Shown here: piece by piece, positions 41,408 to 45,706 of the stretch
Layout: each line of letters starts with the position of its first letter
Numbering within the stretch: position 1 is the first letter of the stretch
Source of the DNA: Anaerofilum faecale
GTDB taxonomy: Bacteria > Bacillota > Clostridia > Oscillospirales > Ruminococcaceae
Assembly: GCA_019114265.1 (NCBI GenBank)
Contig: DXFV01000041.1
Span: forward strand, 1-45,706
Length of the DNA: 45,706 bases
Direction: 5' to 3'
Notes under the pieces: generated by a model
What the model was told of the DNA's origin: nothing
Seen by the model: the letters and a program-made list of their open reading frames with translations, nothing else
Databases searched by the model: none
Position numbers and translations under genes: made by a program

Positions 41408-41671
41408 ATGGAACAAGCAATCGTACTGGCCGGCTGCGCCATCGGCGCAGGTCTCGCTCTGATCGCGGGCATCGGCCCCGGTATCGGCGAAGGATACGCC
41501 GTCGGCAAAGCCTGTGAGGCCATCGGCCGCCAGCCGGAATGCCGCAAGGACGTCACCAGCACCATGCTGCTGGGCTGCGCCATCGCCGAGACCACCGGTA
41601 TCTATGGCTTCGTCACCGGCCTGTTGCTGATCTTTGTGGGCCCCATCTATCTGCTGGGCTTCCTGGGATAA
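41408..41671 (+). CDS. atpE: ATP synthase F0 subunit c with a two-carboxylate ion site
   Basis: This is an 87-residue hairpin of two helices. Helix 1 has AGIGPGIGEGYAVGKA with Glu28 where Na+-type c subunits of Ilyobacter type have Gln32. Helix 2 has GCAIAETTGIYG with the ion carboxylate Glu61, Thr62 and Tyr66, aligning with Glu65, Ser66 and Tyr70 of that protein. Two carboxylates per subunit match the Fusobacterium nucleatum-type Na+ rotor. Na+ coupling is therefore likely but is inference. The loop is RQPECRKD. The start follows CAGGAGGGAAAC. Confidence 0.96.
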   Translation: MEQAIVLAGCAIGAGLALIAGIGPGIGEGYAVGKACEAIGRQPECRKDVTSTMLLGCAIAETTGIYGFVTGLLLIFVGPIYLLGFLG

Positions 41672-41711
41672 TTCCCCGCGGGAGCATCTTGGACAGGAAA
41701 GGAGGCCCCTT

Positions 41712-42212
41712 ATGTACGAGCTTCTGGTGAGCATTGATTTCTGGCGCATCATCTTCCAGATCTGCAACCTGCTCATCCTTGTGCATTTCATCAAGAAATT
41801 TTTGTTCAACAAGGTCCAGGCGATCCTGGCCCAGCGCAAGGCCGAGACCGAGGCGATCTACACCGACGCCGAAGCCGCCCGCGAAGAGGCCAACGCCATG
41901 AAGGCCGAGTATGAACAGAACATGGCCACCGCGCGCCAGCAGGCGGCGGCGCTGGTGCAGACGGCCACCCAGACCGCCCAGCAGCGCACCGACGAGATGC
42001 TGGACGCCGCCCGCCGGGACGCCGCCGCCCTGAAGGCGAAGGCCGAGGCGGACATCGCGCAGGAGCGCAAGAAGGCGGTGAACGAGCTGAAAGACCAGAT
42101 CGGCGGCATCGCGATGGACATCGCAGGCAAGGTGGTGGAGCGGGAGCTCGACCCGGCCGACCACGCCGCTCTGATCGACGAATTCATCAAGGATGTGGGT
42201 GAGGCATCATGA
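41712..42212 (+). CDS. atpF: ATP synthase F0 subunit b
   Basis: This is a 166-residue stator subunit. One N-terminal helix (FWRIIFQICNLLILVHFIKKFLF) anchors it, followed by a long Ala/Glu/Lys-rich coiled coil (AEAAREEANAMKAEYEQ...) that reaches subunit delta. The start at 41712 follows AAAGGAGGCCCC; an upstream in-frame ATG at 41634 lies inside atpE and is unlikely. Its stop overlaps the atpH start as ATGA. Confidence 0.95.
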   Translation: MYELLVSIDFWRIIFQICNLLILVHFIKKFLFNKVQAILAQRKAETEAIYTDAEAAREEANAMKAEYEQNMATARQQAAALVQTATQTAQQRTDEMLDAARRDAAALKAKAEADIAQERKKAVNELKDQIGGIAMDIAGKVVERELDPADHAALIDEFIKDVGEAS

Positions 42213-42751
42213 CGACGCAGTTTGCCAATGTCTACGGCGGCGCGCTGTACAGCCTTGCCTGCGAGGAAGGGCTGGAGGCGGTCATCGGCGAGGAGCTGGC
42301 CCAGGTGAACCGGCTCCTGAAGGCCGAGCCGAAAGCCCTCAAGCTGCTGGACAGCCCGCTGGTCCCGCGCGAGGAGCGCTGCGGATGTGTGCAGCGGATG
42401 TTCGGCGGGCAGGTGCAGCCCTATCTCGTGAACTTTCTCAAGCTGCTGTGCCGGCGCGGGCAGATGAGCCAGCTGGCCGGCTGCGCCGCGCACTACCGCG
42501 CCCTGTATAACGAGGCGCACAATATCTCCGACGCGGTGGCCGTCACCGCGCTTCCCCTCTCGCCCGACCAGACCGCCCGCCTCAAGGCGCAGCTGGAAAA
42601 GGTCACCGGCAAAACCATCCTGCTGGAAAACCGGGTGGACCCGGCGGTGCTGGGCGGCGTGCGGGTGGAGGTGGACGGCAAGCGGCTGGACGGCACGGTG
42701 AAGAACCGGCTGGACGGTCTGCGGCGGGCCATCGGCGGCGCAGTGCTGTGA
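42209..42751 (+). CDS. atpH: ATP synthase F1 subunit delta
   Basis: This is a 180-residue OSCP/delta subunit linking the stator to alpha3beta3. It shows QFANVYGGALYSLACEEG at the start and the C-terminal KVTGKTILLENRVDPAVLGGVRVEVDGKRLDGTVKNRL signature region. It overlaps atpF by four bases. After its stop there is an unusual gap of 134 bases before atpA. Confidence 0.95.
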   Translation: MTTQFANVYGGALYSLACEEGLEAVIGEELAQVNRLLKAEPKALKLLDSPLVPREERCGCVQRMFGGQVQPYLVNFLKLLCRRGQMSQLAGCAAHYRALYNEAHNISDAVAVTALPLSPDQTARLKAQLEKVTGKTILLENRVDPAVLGGVRVEVDGKRLDGTVKNRLDGLRRAIGGAVL

Positions 42752-42885
42752 GAAGCGCCGGATGAGGTCGAATGCGCGCCATTCGCACCCGTCAAACACA
42801 CACCCCGCGCGGCAAAATCCTATACAGTATATCGACAAGCTTCGGGGGGAGCGTTCCCCCTTTGAACAGGAAAGCTGGTGATACG
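42752..42885 (+). repeat. Intergenic gap in the atp operon with a B-type repeat remnant
   Basis: GCCGGATGAGGTCGAA at 42757-42772 matches the tail of the B-type repeats. A small hairpin GGGGGA-GCGT-TCCCCC lies at 42845-42860, followed by TTT. No reading frame is convincing here. Confidence 0.6.
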
Positions 42886-44400
<1,515 letters not shown>

Positions 44401-44415
44401 GGGAGGTGCAGCCGG

Positions 44416-45258
44416 ATGGCAGGAGCCTCCATGAAAGACATCAAGCTGCGCATCAAGAGCGTGGAGAGCACCATGCAGATCACCAAGGCGATGGAGCTGG
44501 TGGCCTCCTCCAAACTGCGCGGCGCAAAGCTGCGGGCGGAACAGAGCCGCCCCTACTTCAACGTCCTGCACCAGACGCTGGCCGACATCGTGGCCTCCAC
44601 GCAGGACTTCTATTCCCCCTACACCGCAAAGCGCGAGGTGAAAACGCGCTGCTATGTGGTGATCGCAGGCGACCGCGGCCTTGCCGGCGGCTACAACGCG
44701 AACCTGTTCAAGACCGCCGCCGCCCACATGGGCGACACCCCCTGCGTGGTGCTGCCGGTGGGCAAAAAGGCGGTGGAGCACTACGCCCGCCGCGGCATCC
44801 CGTCCCTCACCGAGCGCTTTGCCGAGGCGGCGGAGGTGGACGTGGGCGACTGCTTCGAGATGGCCGGGATGCTCAGCCGGGCGTTCCTGGCCGGGGAATT
44901 CGACGAGCTGTTCGTGGTGTACACCAATTTCGTGTCGATGCTGAACCAGAGCCCGGCGGTGCTGCCGATGCTGCCGCTGGCGGCGGAATCCGACGGCCCC
45001 AGGCGCGGCCTGCGCCTGTATGAGCCGGGCCCGCAGGCGGTGTACGACGCCATCGTGCCGGAATACCTGGCGGGCCTCGTGTGGGGCGCAGTGTGTGAAT
45101 CGGTGGCCAGCGAGCTGGGCGCGCGGCGCACCGCGATGGACTCGGCCAGCAAGAACGCCGGCGAGATAATCGACCAGCTCAGACTGCGCTACAACCGCGC
45201 GCGCCAGGGCGCCATCACCCAGGAGATCACCGAGATCGTGGCCGGCGCCGAATCGTAA
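44416..45258 (+). CDS. atpG: ATP synthase F1 subunit gamma
   Basis: This is a 280-residue central shaft. It has the N-terminal MKDIKLRIKSVESTMQITKAMELVASSKLR, the middle VIAGDRGLAGGYN, and the C-terminal signature ASELGARRTAMDSASKNA followed by RYNRARQGAITQEITEIV. It turns with the c-ring and drives catalysis in beta. The start at 44416 follows GGGAGGTGCAGCC; an internal ATG at 44431 begins the usual MKDIK and may be the true start. Confidence 0.96.
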   Translation: MAGASMKDIKLRIKSVESTMQITKAMELVASSKLRGAKLRAEQSRPYFNVLHQTLADIVASTQDFYSPYTAKREVKTRCYVVIAGDRGLAGGYNANLFKTAAAHMGDTPCVVLPVGKKAVEHYARRGIPSLTERFAEAAEVDVGDCFEMAGMLSRAFLAGEFDELFVVYTNFVSMLNQSPAVLPMLPLAAESDGPRRGLRLYEPGPQAVYDAIVPEYLAGLVWGAVCESVASELGARRTAMDSASKNAGEIIDQLRLRYNRARQGAITQEITEIVAGAES

Positions 45259-45277
45259 AAATAAGGAGTGTGGATTC

Positions 45278-45706
45278 ATGTCCAATCAAGCAATCGGCTC
45301 CGTGGTGCAGGTCATCGGCCCGGTGCTGGATATCCGCTTTGACGACGGGCAGCTGCCTGCGCTGCTGAACGCCGTCACCATCCCCCGCCCGGAGGGCGAC
45401 CTGACGGTGGAGGTGGCGCAGCACATCGGCGACAACGTGGTGCGCTGCATCGCCATGAGCAGCACCGACGGCCTTGTGCGCGGCGCAAAGGCCATCGACA
45501 CCGGCGGCCCCATCACGGTGCCGGTGGGCGAGGAGTGCCTGGGCCGCATCTTCAACCTGCTGGGCCAGCCGGTGGACGACCAGCCCGCCCCCCAGACGGC
45601 CGAGCGCTGGCCCATCCACCGCCAGCCCCCCGCCTACGACGAGCAGGAGAACAGCACCGAGATCCTGGAGACCGGCATCAAGGTGGTGGACCTGATCGCC
45701 CCCTAT
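45278..45706 (+). CDS. atpD: ATP synthase F1 subunit beta, cut by window end
   Basis: The first 143 residues of the catalytic subunit are present: GSVVQVIGPVLDIRF, VAQHIGDNVVRCIAM, GRIFNLLGQPVDDQ and, at the edge, TGIKVVDLIAPY, which directly precedes the P-loop in this family. The start follows ATAAGGAGTGTG. atpC is expected downstream but lies outside the window. Confidence 0.96.
   Translation, partial: MSNQAIGSVVQVIGPVLDIRFDDGQLPALLNAVTIPRPEGDLTVEVAQHIGDNVVRCIAMSSTDGLVRGAKAIDTGGPITVPVGEECLGRIFNLLGQPVDDQPAPQTAERWPIHRQPPAYDEQENSTEILETGIKVVDLIAPY

Overview
The window reads as chromosomal DNA from a GC-rich gut Firmicute of the Oscillospiraceae/Ruminococcaceae type (Faecalibacterium, Gemmiger or Subdoligranulum-like). 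The evidence is strong AGGAGG ribosome sites, TTGACA/TATAAT promoters, T-box riboswitches, a lipoteichoic-acid-type synthase, a Firmicute-style valS-folC pair and many rho-independent terminators in a GC-rich background. This placement is inference; there is no rRNA in the window.

Layout. 1-1467: a frameshifted cytidylate-kinase-like gene and a CMP-sugar synthetase-like gene. 1675-4340: a metQ-metI-metN methionine importer on the minus strand behind a methionine T-box. 4470-11047: an envelope block with two polyprenyl-type GT2 glycosyltransferases (one fused to a GtrA domain), a DUF6056-like membrane protein, a frameshifted LTA-synthase-like gene and a coupled diacylglycerol kinase. 11119-15106: an NAD(P)HX epimerase, a MarR regulator, and an exopolysaccharide pair (sugar-phosphate transferase plus CapD-like dehydratase). 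15107-24110: a PPi-type phosphofructokinase, tRNA-Val, proC, an amidohydrolase, an ABC-F protein and the metY-metA methionine operon. 24198-35260: a small membrane protein, a YfcE-like phosphodiesterase, a NeuD-NahK-like fusion, an SGNH hydrolase, a MATE exporter, folC, T-box-controlled valS and an ATP-type phosphofructokinase. 35474-37438: tRNA-Gln and tRNA-Pro, a duplicated tRNA-Pro 3' end, then a compositionally different islet with a chimeric broken transporter gene and an RpiR regulator. 37508-39563: small genes, a YcxB-like membrane protein and a BlaI-type repressor. 39814-45706: the F-type ATP synthase operon (atpZ-like, I, B, E, F, H, A, G and the start of D).

How the genes work together. 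Methionine is covered by import (metNIQ, T-box) and by synthesis (metA of the acetyl type feeding metY). The LTA synthase and DAG kinase form a polymer-synthesis/lipid-recycling pair, next to genes resembling three-component glycosylation systems. The ATP synthase c subunit carries a two-carboxylate motif typical of Na+ coupling.

The most unusual material is: (i) a family of intergenic two-hairpin repeats with a GATGAGG tail, with compensatory stem changes, inverted copies flanking folC, and a remnant inside the ATP synthase operon; (ii) the acetyltransferase-kinase fusion; (iii) the tRNA-Pro integration scar beside a deletion chimera; (iv) two single-base frameshifts in otherwise well-conserved genes, which may be assembly errors.
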